Positions 30,710-38,991 of a stretch of DNA of 64,000 bases are shown in pieces. The translations under genes and the position numbers were made by a program. The stretch is from an uncultured Pelagibacteraceae bacterium (GTDB lineage: Bacteria; Pseudomonadota; Alphaproteobacteria; Pelagibacterales; Pelagibacteraceae), in the NCBI GenBank assembly GCA_902618485.1, contig CACNAR010000002.1, forward strand, positions 124,001 through 188,000, in the 5' to 3' direction. The notes below the pieces were generated by a model. It worked only from the letters and a program-made list of their open reading frames with translations. It searched no databases and was not told the DNA's origin. The stretch's first letter is position 1, and each line of letters opens with the position of its first letter.

Positions 30710-31652
30710 ATTTAGCTTTTTGTATCACAGACTGATTTGCATCTGGATATTGTTTTTCAACACCATTTATCATTTTACAACCTTGGTCTTTCTCTCCTAT
30801 CTGGACCATTGATACACCTAACTTTAATAAATTTACAGGAGCTTTTTCTCCTTTTGGGTATTTTTGATATCCTTCTAAATATGCAGATGCTGCATCAGTA
30901 TAAAGTTGTCTTATTCTAAAGGTTTCTGCATACCAATATTGTGCATTGCCAGCAAGTTTATGCTCTGGGTTTATTTGTACAAATTCTCTAAAAGCTCTTT
31001 CTGCTGTAGAGTAATCACCAACCTTCAAAAAGCTTGTGGCAAATTCATATTGATTTTCTGGTGACTCGCTTGGAAGAATTTTTTCTTCAGCCTGAAAAGT
31101 CTCTGTAATTATTGTTGCAGTTGTATCTATTGATTGAGTTTGTTGAATAGTTTCATTTGTATTAGAGTCTTTGTAAGATATTGAACCAAGGTCTTGTGGT
31201 TGAGAGCTGCCAGGTAAAGTTTTATCTTTGGAGTTTTGAGCCAAAGTCTTTTTATCATCATTGATAACCGTTGCATTCTCTAAATCCTGAAATCTTATTT
31301 GATTATCAGCTTGAACTTTTGATAATCTATTTGATAATTTATCTAGTTTGAAATTTATTTCTTCAAATCTGTTAGTTAAATTTTGAAATTGAGTTTCAAT
31401 TTCTGAGAGTTTTAATAGGTGTCTTGTTAATACATCTTCTGAATTAGGATCTAGGGAAGCATCTGTATTATTTATTTCATTATTTAAATTTGTTGATCCT
31501 GAATAAACTGCTCTCTCAAGTGTTTTAATATCTTTTTGTAACTGTTCTATAGTTTCATAAATATTATGATTATCTGCTAATAAATGCGAAGAGAGAGAAA
31601 GATAAATTATAAATAAAACTTCAAGTCTAAATTTTTTTATAAACTTCTTCAT
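30669..31652 (-). CDS. cpoB: CpoB (YbgF), periplasmic Tol-associated TPR protein
   Basis: Periplasmic protein that links Tol-Pal with peptidoglycan synthesis during constriction in E. coli. From the ATG at 31652 it starts MKKFIKKFRLEVLFIIYLSLSSHLLA, a plausible signal peptide. An N-terminal coiled coil with Leu/Asn heptads follows, then a Ser/Thr/Gln-rich linker, and C-terminal TPR repeats beginning ENQYEFATSFLKVGDYSTAERAF. An ATG at 31700 would add 16 residues but falls inside the terminator stem after pal, so 31652 is preferred. Confidence 0.88.
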   Translation of the reverse strand: MKKFIKKFRLEVLFIIYLSLSSHLLADNHNIYETIEQLQKDIKTLERAVYSGSTNLNNEINNTDASLDPNSEDVLTRHLLKLSEIETQFQNLTNRFEEINFKLDKLSNRLSKVQADNQIRFQDLENATVINDDKKTLAQNSKDKTLPGSSQPQDLGSISYKDSNTNETIQQTQSIDTTATIITETFQAEEKILPSESPENQYEFATSFLKVGDYSTAERAFREFVQINPEHKLAGNAQYWYAETFRIRQLYTDAASAYLEGYQKYPKGEKAPVNLLKLGVSMVQIGEKDQGCKMINGVEKQYPDANQSVIQKAKYESQKFECKNKNS

Positions 31653-31680
31653 TTGTAAGGTTATTATTAAAATAATGGCA

Positions 31681-31719
31681 AAAAAAAGACCCTTAAACAT
31701 TGCACGTTCAAGGGTCTTT
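31681..31719 (-). terminator. Rho-independent terminator after pal
   Basis: A 10-bp perfect stem, AAAGACCCTT (31685-31694) with AAGGGTCTTT (31710-31719), closes a 15-base loop. On the minus strand it is followed by a run of seven T counting the end of the stem. It sits between the pal stop (31729) and the cpoB start (31652), so it can limit read-through into cpoB-tilS. Confidence 0.85.
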
Positions 31720-31728
31720 AATTAAAAA

Positions 31729-32208
31729 CTAGTTTGCTTTTACTGTTACAGATCTTCTATTTTTTGACCATGCTAAAGGATTAGAACCTGAATCAACTGG
31801 TCTTTCTTTTCCATAACTTAATACTGAAATTCTGTCAGAAGAAATTCCATACGTCATAAGATAATCCTTAGCAGCATTTGCTCTTCTTTCACCTAGAGCC
31901 AAGTTATACTCTCTAGTGCCTCTTTCATCCGCATGACCTTCAAGCACAATTGTGATCTTTGAATTTTTTCTTAAGTATGCAGCCTGTTTTCTCAAAGTCT
32001 CTCTAGAAGCTGTTGTCAAAACTGACTCATTAGTTGCAAAAAATACTCTATCAGGAACTCCCGATGCTAAATACTCGACTGTATCTGTACCAGTATAAAC
32101 ATCTCCCTGCATTTGACCTGTAGATTTTTTGGAAGTTGCGCAAGCAGATAGCGCAAAACATGCAAAAACTATTAATAAAGTGTTTTTAAGAATTTTGTTT
32201 AATTTCAT
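31729..32208 (-). CDS. pal: Pal, peptidoglycan-associated outer-membrane lipoprotein
   Basis: Outer-membrane lipoprotein that binds peptidoglycan and TolB. From the ATG at 32208 the lipobox LSAC puts the lipidated Cys at residue 23. An OmpA-like domain follows, with LEGHADERGTREYNLALGERRA as the peptidoglycan-binding signature. A strong Shine-Dalgarno AGGAG sits 7 bases ahead of this ATG. A longer frame from 32250 would add 14 charged residues and spoil the signal peptide. It is the last gene before the terminator at 31681-31719. Confidence 0.95.
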   Translation of the reverse strand: MKLNKILKNTLLIVFACFALSACATSKKSTGQMQGDVYTGTDTVEYLASGVPDRVFFATNESVLTTASRETLRKQAAYLRKNSKITIVLEGHADERGTREYNLALGERRANAAKDYLMTYGISSDRISVLSYGKERPVDSGSNPLAWSKNRRSVTVKAN

Positions 32209-32293
32209 TATTGCTCCTTGATCAATATTTCTTATTCTTGACTTTTTCACAACTAATTAGATGTTTCAAGTTAAAAAATCAAGATAAATCAGA

Positions 32294-33637
32294 TTAATTG
32301 CTTAATAATGATGACCATGATGGGTCAGAAGCATCTGTAGGGGTTTTTACCATCCTCTCATTATAGCCTGTCAAATCAATAGACCATAATTTAGCAGAAA
32401 ATCCCTCCCCTTTATCATCAGTTTTAGTTTCTCTATAAAATATTAAAACTCTACCATTAGGCGACCAAGATGGTGCCTCTTGATAAAAATTTTCAGTCAA
32501 AAGTCTCTCTCCACTACCATCTGTTCTCATAACGCCAATATAAAATTTACCTTTATGAAGTTTGGTAAATGCTATCAAGTCACCTCTGGGTGACCAAACA
32601 GGTGTACCGTATAAACCTTTACCAAACGAAATTCTTTTAACATTGCTTCCATCACTTTTCATAACATAAATTTGTTGATAACCACTTCTATCAGAATTAA
32701 AACAAATAAACTTTCCATCTGGGGAGAAAGATGGAGAAGTGTCAATTGAAGGGTGATTAGTAATTTTTTCTACAATACGGTTTTCTAAATCCATAGTATA
32801 GATTTCTGAATTACCATCTTTAGCAAAACTCATAATAATTTTTTTTCCATTTGGTGAAAAACGTGGAGCAAAAGTCATTCCAGGAAAATCACCAACAACT
32901 TCTTGCATTCCTGTCTCAATATCCAAAAGATATACCCGAGGTAAGTTCCTAAAGTAAGAAAGATAAGTCACCATTTGACTAGTTGGGTTAAACCTTGGTG
33001 TTAAAACAAGCTCATTACCCAATGTTAAAAATTTATTATTTGCCCCATCTTGATCCATTATCGCAAGCTTTTTAATACGTTTAGTTTTTGGACCTTCTTC
33101 TGCAACGTAAATTATTCTTGTATCAAAATAACCTTTTTCTCCAGTTAATCTTTGATATACTTTATCTGTTATTATATGTCCTACTCTTCTCCAATTTGTT
33201 GGAACGGTTGTAAAAGCCAGCGCAACCATTTCCTTTCCAGCAAGTACATCCCAAAGTCTAAACTCAACTCGTAATTTTTCATCTAAGTAACTTACTTTTC
33301 CAGTAATTAATGCTTGAGCCTTAATTAAATTCCAATCTTCAAATCTTGGCTTTAAGTTTGCGATATCGGGAGCTTGTAAAAACGCATCTTTATTTAATGG
33401 ATTAAAAAGACCGGATGTTTTTAAATTTACCTCAATTATCTTTGAAATTTCTTCACCGATATTTCTTTTTTTTAAAATCTTCTCAAAATTTTGCCTTGAA
33501 TTTTCATCAATTGATAAAGGTGAGACTGCTATAGGAAGAGGATCCAGATTTCCTCTAGTAATGTCTACTTCAATAAGACTAAAACTTTTTGAGGGGATTA
33601 TAATTAAAAGAATTATTATCTTTATTAGAATTTTCAT
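32294..33637 (-). CDS. tolB: TolB, periplasmic beta-propeller
   Basis: Periplasmic link between Pal and TolA. It has 447 residues, with a signal peptide at 1-19 ([14 protein letters not shown]), an N-terminal alpha/beta domain (to about 165), then a six-bladed WD40-like propeller with repeated [31 protein letters not shown] and [12 protein letters not shown] motifs. It lies 9 bases after tolA. The 85-base gap to pal holds the pal Shine-Dalgarno sequence. Confidence 0.96.
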   Translation of the reverse strand: MKILIKIIILLIIIPSKSFSLIEVDITRGNLDPLPIAVSPLSIDENSRQNFEKILKKRNIGEEISKIIEVNLKTSGLFNPLNKDAFLQAPDIANLKPRFEDWNLIKAQALITGKVSYLDEKLRVEFRLWDVLAGKEMVALAFTTVPTNWRRVGHIITDKVYQRLTGEKGYFDTRIIYVAEEGPKTKRIKKLAIMDQDGANNKFLTLGNELVLTPRFNPTSQMVTYLSYFRNLPRVYLLDIETGMQEVVGDFPGMTFAPRFSPNGKKIIMSFAKDGNSEIYTMDLENRIVEKITNHPSIDTSPSFSPDGKFICFNSDRSGYQQIYVMKSDGSNVKRISFGKGLYGTPVWSPRGDLIAFTKLHKGKFYIGVMRTDGSGERLLTENFYQEAPSWSPNGRVLIFYRETKTDDKGEGFSAKLWSIDLTGYNERMVKTPTDASDPSWSSLLSN

Positions 33638-33646
33638 AAATTTATA

Positions 33647-34456
33647 TTATCCCTCTAACATTTCTCTTGCATCAAAGTTTAGTTGTAATTCTTTCCATCT
33701 TTCATAACCTGTAGTTGGAACCCTTAATGGTTGACATAATTTTACCGCTCTAAGCGCACTTTCTGCTAATACTTTATAAAAACCCTGTCCAGGCTTATTC
33801 ATTCTTGCATGATCTATTATTTCTGATTTAGCTACGGTGCCATCTCGTTTTAATTGTAATTTAATTCGAACTAACAAATTCTCATTGTATGGTAAACCCA
33901 AAGGTATACTCCAACAACCAAATATTTGTGCCTTAAGAGCATCCTCCTCACTTAAAGATAAACCCACGTTTTCTACATTTCTTTTTTGATCTTGAGTAAC
34001 TTTGTCATTTTTCTTTGTGGTTTCAGCTGTTTCTTCTTTTGATTTGTCAATTAATGCTGCAATATTGTTTGGATCAAAAAGTTCATCCTTTTCAAACTCT
34101 GAAACTTGTTTAACTTCATTATCTATAACTTCTGGGTTTTGCTTATCCTCTTTGACTTCTTTTTCATTTTTTACTAGATCATCGGGCATTGGAACAGAGT
34201 CAGGTTTTATTTTTTTTATTTTCTTAGGTGGTGCCTGCTCGGATACCAACTTATCCTCTTTTTTTTTCACCTCTTCTATAATTTTTTTTGCTTTTGGAGC
34301 AAAAGGAATATTTGTTTTGTCTGTAATTTGTATCAATTCTATTGATACAATTGGAGGAAGATCAATAGGTTTTTTTGATAAAAATGGCAAACTCATAGCG
34401 GTTAAAAATATAAATACTGCATGCAAAACTGACGATATAATTACACTTTTGTTCAA
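33647..34456 (-). CDS. tolA: TolA, inner-membrane linker of the Tol system
   Basis: Spans the periplasm to pass force from TolQR to TolB/Pal. It has 269 residues. One membrane segment lies at about 5-24 (VIISSVLHAVFIFLTAMSLPF), followed by a Lys/Glu/Val-rich extended region (60-165) and a C-terminal TonB/TolA-type domain (CWSIPLGLPYNENLLVRIKLQLKRDG...). The central domain is shorter than in E. coli TolA (421 residues). It is identified by topology, the C-terminal domain and the tolQ-tolR-tolA-tolB order. Confidence 0.9.
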   Translation of the reverse strand: MNKSVIISSVLHAVFIFLTAMSLPFLSKKPIDLPPIVSIELIQITDKTNIPFAPKAKKIIEEVKKKEDKLVSEQAPPKKIKKIKPDSVPMPDDLVKNEKEVKEDKQNPEVIDNEVKQVSEFEKDELFDPNNIAALIDKSKEETAETTKKNDKVTQDQKRNVENVGLSLSEEDALKAQIFGCWSIPLGLPYNENLLVRIKLQLKRDGTVAKSEIIDHARMNKPGQGFYKVLAESALRAVKLCQPLRVPTTGYERWKELQLNFDAREMLEG

Positions 34457-34460
34457 GTCT

Positions 34461-34877
34461 TTACCTTTCCTTATAAGGTTCTGAAATCAAAGCAACCTTT
34501 GTAAACCCCGATCCAGATAATAGACCCATTATTTCAAGTACTCTACCATAATTAATTGTTTTGTCCCCTCTAACATAAATTCTTGTATCAGTTCTATTTT
34601 TTGAGACTGCTAAAACTTTTGCAATTATTTTTTCGTATTCAACTTTTGATTCTTGTATAAAAATTTCACCTTTTGAATTAATTGATAAAGTCAGCGGTTC
34701 GGCTTCCTCTGGGAGTGAATCTGCAGAACTTTCAGGTAAATCAACTTGTACTCCAACCGTAAGTAATGGAGCCGTAACCATAAAAATTATTAAAAGAACA
34801 AGCATTACATCTACAAACGGTGTAACATTTATTTCACTCATAGGTTCTTTAGATGATCTATTAAACTTAAAAGCCAT
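34461..34877 (-). CDS. tolR: TolR, ExbD-family proton-channel subunit
   Basis: Works with TolQ to use the proton gradient. It has 138 residues. The membrane segment FVDVMLVLLIIFMVTAPLL (21-39) contains the conserved Asp23 of the proton path. A periplasmic ExbD/TolR domain follows. It lies 3 bases after tolQ and 4 bases before tolA. Confidence 0.96.
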   Translation of the reverse strand: MAFKFNRSSKEPMSEINVTPFVDVMLVLLIIFMVTAPLLTVGVQVDLPESSADSLPEEAEPLTLSINSKGEIFIQESKVEYEKIIAKVLAVSKNRTDTRIYVRGDKTINYGRVLEIMGLLSGSGFTKVALISEPYKER

Positions 34878-34880
34878 TAA

Positions 34881-35570
34881 TTAAATTATTGTTAAAAATC
34901 TTTTAGAAAAATTTTCTAGTCTCTGAGAATATTTAATTGAATCATTATTAAATTTATTATATGCGACAACTGCTGGTATAGCAGCCAGTAAACCTAAAGC
35001 AGTCGCAAAAAGAGCTTCTGCTATTCCAGGTGCAACAATTGCCAAGCTTGTGTTCCGAGAAATTGCAATAGACTGAAATGAATTCATAATTCCCCAAACA
35101 GTTCCAAAAAGACCTATAAACGGAGCCGTTGATCCCACTGTTGCTAAAAAAGTGAAACCTTTACTAATCTTGGTAACTTGTTTTTCAATACCAGTCTCAA
35201 GCAGCGTTGTCATTCTGACGTTCAAATCTGTTTTTGATCTTCTTTTAAGTAAATTTTGCATTGCATCCCTAAAAAGTAAAGCCATTGGATCCTCAGTGGT
35301 TGCAGGGAGATTGTTATAAAAAGTTTCTGCAGACTTAGAGTTCCAAAACTTATTTTCAAATTCTTCGGTAGATTTATTAATTTTTTTGAAAAGCTTAAAT
35401 TTTTCTAATATTACAGCCCATGAATAAATTGAGCAGGCGATAAGTATTAAAATAACAGACTTGACTACAATATCTGCTCTTATGAACAAATTCATTAATG
35501 AAAAATCAGCACTTGAAGCTAGTCCAACTGCTTGAGATGATATATCAGCTTCCATACCAGCTTCTTTCAC
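34881..35570 (-). CDS. tolQ: TolQ, MotA/ExbB-family proton-channel subunit
   Basis: Three-helix inner-membrane channel subunit. It has 229 residues, with membrane segments at about 22-47, 133-155 and 170-195. The ExbB/TolQ core reads ATVGSTAPFIGLFGTVWGIMNSF and IAEALFATALGLLAAIPAVVAYNKF. It follows ruvC after 36 bases. In most alphaproteobacteria ruvA, ruvB and often ybgC stand in this gap; here they are absent. Confidence 0.96.
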   Translation of the reverse strand: MKEAGMEADISSQAVGLASSADFSLMNLFIRADIVVKSVILILIACSIYSWAVILEKFKLFKKINKSTEEFENKFWNSKSAETFYNNLPATTEDPMALLFRDAMQNLLKRRSKTDLNVRMTTLLETGIEKQVTKISKGFTFLATVGSTAPFIGLFGTVWGIMNSFQSIAISRNTSLAIVAPGIAEALFATALGLLAAIPAVVAYNKFNNDSIKYSQRLENFSKRFLTII

Positions 35571-35606
35571 TTAAATGTGTCATGATTTTGACTTATTTAT
35601 TAAGTT

Positions 35607-36101
35607 TTATTCCTCAATTTTATAAGTTTCATAATAAAAACTAGCGATTAATATAGCATCAGCCTTATTTGAATCTTTCTTTTTCGATAACTGTGATGAG
35701 AAATTCGGAAATATTTCAATAGCTCTTGTTCGACTAGCATCTTTTTCAGAGTTAATTAAATTGTAATATTTCTTCCATTTTGTCGGTCTTACAAAAAACA
35801 TTGGTAGCCTCATTGCAGAACAAATACCTTTTAAAATTCCAAAAGACTGACCAAAATTAAACATGCTTGTTACCCCTTGACCCGGCATAGCTGTAACATG
35901 CTCTATCACAACTCTTATGTTAGTTTCTGGATTGCTGTTAATTTTTTTTGTAATTTCATTATAAATTTGAGCACCATTAACTTGTTTTTTATTCTTTTTT
36001 CCGTCATTCATGACAGGCATTTCAATTACATCTAAAATTTTTCCATCTCTAAAGAAACAAATTGAACCAGATAGACCCGGATCTATACCAATTATTAACA
36101 T
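35607..36101 (-). CDS. ruvC: RuvC-type Holliday junction nuclease
   Basis: Endonuclease of the RNase H fold that resolves four-way junctions. It has 164 residues. The acidic residues expected for the active site are Asp7 in GIDPGLSG, Glu67 in VIEHV and Asp148 in KADAIL. The sequence around the first strand (GLSGSICFFRDGKILDVIEMPV) is closer to the short RuvC-like forms seen in phages and some alphaproteobacteria than to E. coli RuvC. It sits 3 bases after yebC, the normal place for ruvC. Confidence 0.88.
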   Translation of the reverse strand: MLIIGIDPGLSGSICFFRDGKILDVIEMPVMNDGKKNKKQVNGAQIYNEITKKINSNPETNIRVVIEHVTAMPGQGVTSMFNFGQSFGILKGICSAMRLPMFFVRPTKWKKYYNLINSEKDASRTRAIEIFPNFSSQLSKKKDSNKADAILIASFYYETYKIEE

Positions 36102-36104
36102 GAC

Positions 36105-36827
36105 TTATTTTAAAAACTCAGCATTTGAATATACATTTTGAACATCATCATCCTCCTCCAATGATACAAAGAAATTTATTAAAGTTTCATGATCTTTTTT
36201 TGGAATTTGTACATTGTTTAGTGGAATCCATTCTATTCCAGTTGATATAAAATTACTAATTTTTTTCTCTAACTCTTTTTTAATGTTATATATATTGACT
36301 ACTGAACATTGAATTTCGTGTAATTCTGTATTTGATTTACACTCATCAGCGCCTGCCTCAATAGCTATATCTAAAATTTTTTCTTCTGAAATTTCATTTT
36401 TATCAACTTTTATAACACCTAGTTGTGTAAAATTATGAGAGGCTGAGCCTTGTGTTCCAAGACTACCTCCAGATTTTTGAAAAATTGTTCTTATGTTCGA
36501 TGCAGTTCTATTTTTATTGTCTGTTAATGTTTCCACAATGACAGCAACTTTATTTGGACCAAAACCCTCATATCTTAAATTTTCAAAATTTGCACTATTG
36601 TTTGATGATGATTTATTTATAGCTCGCACAATATTTTCTTTGGGCATATTCGCAGATCTTGCGGCCTGTATAGCTGATCTTAATCTAGGATTCATATTTG
36701 GATCTTTATCTCCCAGTTTTGCAGCAACAGTAATTTCTTTTGATAACTTAGAGAATATTTTAGACCTTTCCTTATCTGCCTTGCCTTTTTTATGTTTAAT
36801 GCCTGCCCAATGTGAATGTCCCGCCAT
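36105..36827 (-). CDS. yebC: YebC/PmpR family protein
   Basis: A conserved cytoplasmic protein of the YebC family; members have been described as transcriptional regulators and, more recently, as helping translation through difficult proline stretches. It has 240 residues, starting with the diagnostic MAGHSHWAGIKHKKGKADKERSKIFSKL and containing RSANMPKENI and GYGP-like EGFGPNKVAVIVE. It lies between ymdB and ruvC with 3-base gaps on both sides. Its role here cannot be fixed further. Confidence 0.95.
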   Translation of the reverse strand: MAGHSHWAGIKHKKGKADKERSKIFSKLSKEITVAAKLGDKDPNMNPRLRSAIQAARSANMPKENIVRAINKSSSNNSANFENLRYEGFGPNKVAVIVETLTDNKNRTASNIRTIFQKSGGSLGTQGSASHNFTQLGVIKVDKNEISEEKILDIAIEAGADECKSNTELHEIQCSVVNIYNIKKELEKKISNFISTGIEWIPLNNVQIPKKDHETLINFFVSLEEDDDVQNVYSNAEFLK

Positions 36828-36830
36828 AAA

Positions 36831-37634
36831 TTAACTATTTTTTAATTGCTCTCCAAAAATATAACTTTCAACTTTATTAGCTAAACCAGTTTCTGTATTA
36901 CACTCAACAATTACCCCGCATAAAGTAGAATCTCCATTTGCTGGAAAATGTTTTACAGAGTCTTTTTTCATAAATCTGTTTAATGAATTGTTTTTGTTCA
37001 TTCCAATTACTGAGTCATAGTCGCCACACATCCCTGCATCAGTTTGATATGCTGTACCTTTCTGTAAAATTCTTGCATCATTAGTTGGTATATGGGTATG
37101 CGTACCTACTACAAGCGACGCTTTACCATCAAAATAATGTCCGATTGCATTTTTTTCACTTGTAATTTCTCCATGAAAATCAACTACTAAAAAATCAAAA
37201 TCCTCTTTCAATTTAAACTTACTAATAAATTGATTTGCTGTTTCAAAAACATCGTTACTTTTTTTCATATAAACATTTCCAATTAAATTTAAAACTCCAA
37301 CTTTAAAATTGTTAATGGTCGTAAAAATTTCAAACCCTTTTCCTGGAGAAGGCTCAAAAAAATTTTTTGGTCTTAATATTCTTTTTTCATTATCAATAAC
37401 TTTCATTATATCTCTCTGATCCCAAATATGATTTCCACTTGTAATAACATCGACTCCACTTGAAAAAAATTTTTCACAAATTTTTTCTGTTAGACCAACG
37501 CCACTTTCATCCGCATTTTCTCCATTTACAATTACAAAATCGATTTTTCTTTGCTTTTTTTGAGAAGGGAGATCTTGGACTAATTTTGAACAACCTGAAC
37601 TACCTACAACATCACCTAAAAATAATATTCTCAT
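36831..37634 (-). CDS. YmdB-type metallophosphoesterase
   Basis: Calcineurin-like phosphoesterase of the family that includes Bacillus YmdB, a 2',3'-cyclic nucleotide phosphodiesterase. It has 267 residues. Metal-binding motifs are FLGDVVGSSG near the N-terminus, NGENADE, SGNHIWD, DFHGEITSEK and GTHTHIPTND. It overlaps the cyclo-ligase gene by 4 bases. The physiological substrate is unknown. Confidence 0.9.
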   Translation of the reverse strand: MRILFLGDVVGSSGCSKLVQDLPSQKKQRKIDFVIVNGENADESGVGLTEKICEKFFSSGVDVITSGNHIWDQRDIMKVIDNEKRILRPKNFFEPSPGKGFEIFTTINNFKVGVLNLIGNVYMKKSNDVFETANQFISKFKLKEDFDFLVVDFHGEITSEKNAIGHYFDGKASLVVGTHTHIPTNDARILQKGTAYQTDAGMCGDYDSVIGMNKNNSLNRFMKKDSVKHFPANGDSTLCGVIVECNTETGLANKVESYIFGEQLKNS

Positions 37635-38176
37635 TCTATAATTTTTCTTTCTGTCACAACAAAATCAAGTTTTTTGTCATATCTATTTACAGGAACGCTT
37701 TTAACTCTTTGAAAAGAGTACGCTAATCCAACAAGAAGTGGTTTTTTTTTTCTTTTGACTCTATGGATATATCTATCATAGAAACCACCTCCATAACCTA
37801 CTCTGTTCAATTTTGCATCAAAACTCAACAAAGGTATTAATAATATATCTGGAATTTTTATTTTGCCATCAAATGGCTCTGGGATACCAAATTTATTTAT
37901 AACCAATGGCTCTTTAGAGCTCCACTGAATAAAATCCATTTGAAAATTTTTTTTTATTTTTGGTAAAGAAATAATGTAATTTTTCTTTTCTAATTTTTCC
38001 AAAATCTGAATACAATCTAACTCGTTATTGTAGGGGTAATATCCCCCAACTATTTTTCCCTCTATCCCTTTTTTTTTTAAAAGTTTTATAATATCGTTAT
38101 GATTTATTGTTTTAACTTTTTGTAGGTTATTTTCTCTTAGCTTTAAAAATTTTTTTCTGATTTGAGATTTTTTCAC
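37631..38176 (-). CDS. 5-formyltetrahydrofolate cyclo-ligase
   Basis: Converts 5-formyl-THF to methenyl-THF using ATP. It has 181 residues, usual length. Family motifs are GGYYPYNNELD, DILLIPLLSFDAKLNRVGYGGGFYDRY and the C-terminal VPVNRYDKKLDFVVTE. It follows zapA after 6 bases. The zapA/cyclo-ligase pairing is widespread in proteobacteria, often with 6S RNA between them, but there is no room for 6S RNA here. Confidence 0.93.
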   Translation of the reverse strand: MKKSQIRKKFLKLRENNLQKVKTINHNDIIKLLKKKGIEGKIVGGYYPYNNELDCIQILEKLEKKNYIISLPKIKKNFQMDFIQWSSKEPLVINKFGIPEPFDGKIKIPDILLIPLLSFDAKLNRVGYGGGFYDRYIHRVKRKKKPLLVGLAYSFQRVKSVPVNRYDKKLDFVVTERKIIE

Positions 38177-38182
38177 AAAATT

Positions 38183-38626
38183 TTAAGACAAATTTTCTAA
38201 ATTTGCTTTTTCTATAAAATTTGAAATTTCATTTGTAGCATCATCAATCAATTTTTCATAACTTTGTTGATTTAGTTGAATTTCATTTTTTAAATTAATA
38301 TGTTTCAAATTCAATTCTTTTATTTCATTCTCTTTCTTATCTCTATATTCATATATTAATGATTTAAGTTCCTTAAACTTGTTTGACAACTCTTTTAGTT
38401 CCGTTTTTTTTTGCTCCACTTTTTTTTTTGTTTCATAGTATTCATCCATAATTTTTACAGCTGTAATCAGTAAAAGCTTATTTTCACCTAAATTACCTAG
38501 ATCACTTTTAAGTTTATTAAACTTTGAATTAAATTGAATTAATAGTTCTTCCAATTGTTCTTCTTGTCCATCCTCACAAGAGAGTAAAAATTCTTTGCCA
38601 TTAAATTTAATGCTTACGTTTGCCAT
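38183..38626 (-). CDS. zapA: ZapA-family cell division protein with long coiled coil
   Basis: FtsZ-ring associated protein. The N-terminal 55 or so residues match ZapA (VSIKFNGKEFLLSCEDGQEEQLEELLIQFN...LLLITAVKIMDEYYE). The remainder to 147 residues is a Lys/Glu/Leu coiled coil, longer than the 109 residues of E. coli ZapA. It overlaps the upstream coiled-coil gene by 13 bases and precedes the cyclo-ligase gene, both consistent with ZapA. Confidence 0.85.
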   Translation of the reverse strand: MANVSIKFNGKEFLLSCEDGQEEQLEELLIQFNSKFNKLKSDLGNLGENKLLLITAVKIMDEYYETKKKVEQKKTELKELSNKFKELKSLIYEYRDKKENEIKELNLKHINLKNEIQLNQQSYEKLIDDATNEISNFIEKANLENLS

Positions 38627-38937
38627 TCATCTATTTCACTTAATAAAATATCTGTTTCTTGATTTAATTCATCAATTTTTTCAGAAAAGTTTAATTGTTT
38701 TTGTTTTTCGATTTTCTCCTGATTCTTTAATTCATCTAATTTCTTAGACAATTCATCATGTTCCTTAACTAAAGCTGAGTAATTTTTCTCCAATTCTCTT
38801 TTTTCAATTTCTAATTGATTTTTTTGCTCGTTTAAATATTCAATATTTTTATTCATATTTGAATCGTTAAAATTTAAATTTTTTAATTTTGTTAAGAGTT
38901 CGTTTAACTTTTTTTCTTTTTCACCTAAAAAATTCAT
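38614..38937 (-). CDS. Small coiled-coil protein upstream of zapA
   Basis: A 107-residue protein, almost wholly charged coiled coil (Lys, Glu, Leu, Asn) with no membrane segment or known domain. It overlaps zapA by 13 bases and is the first gene of the run ending at purA. In other proteobacteria a short coiled-coil gene (ZapB-like or DUF4164) also precedes zapA, so a divisome role is inferred from position. Sequence alone does not identify it. Confidence 0.7.
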   Translation of the reverse strand: MNFLGEKEKKLNELLTKLKNLNFNDSNMNKNIEYLNEQKNQLEIEKRELEKNYSALVKEHDELSKKLDELKNQEKIEKQKQLNFSEKIDELNQETDILLSEIDEWQT

Positions 38938-38991
38938 ATATATATGTTTATATTATTAAATTGAATCTTCTTAGTCTAGACAGGATAATTT

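Noticed and set aside
32209-32250. Longer pal start at 32250
   Set aside because: It puts charged residues before the signal peptide and ignores the AGGAG placed ahead of the ATG at 32208.
34002-34484. 160-codon Ser/Phe-rich open frame opposite tolA
   Set aside because: It mirrors the Lys/Glu-rich linker of TolA on the other strand and has no independent motif.
38177-38182. 6S RNA between zapA and the cyclo-ligase gene
   Set aside because: The gap is 6 bases; 6S RNA is often found at this junction in other proteobacteria but cannot fit here.
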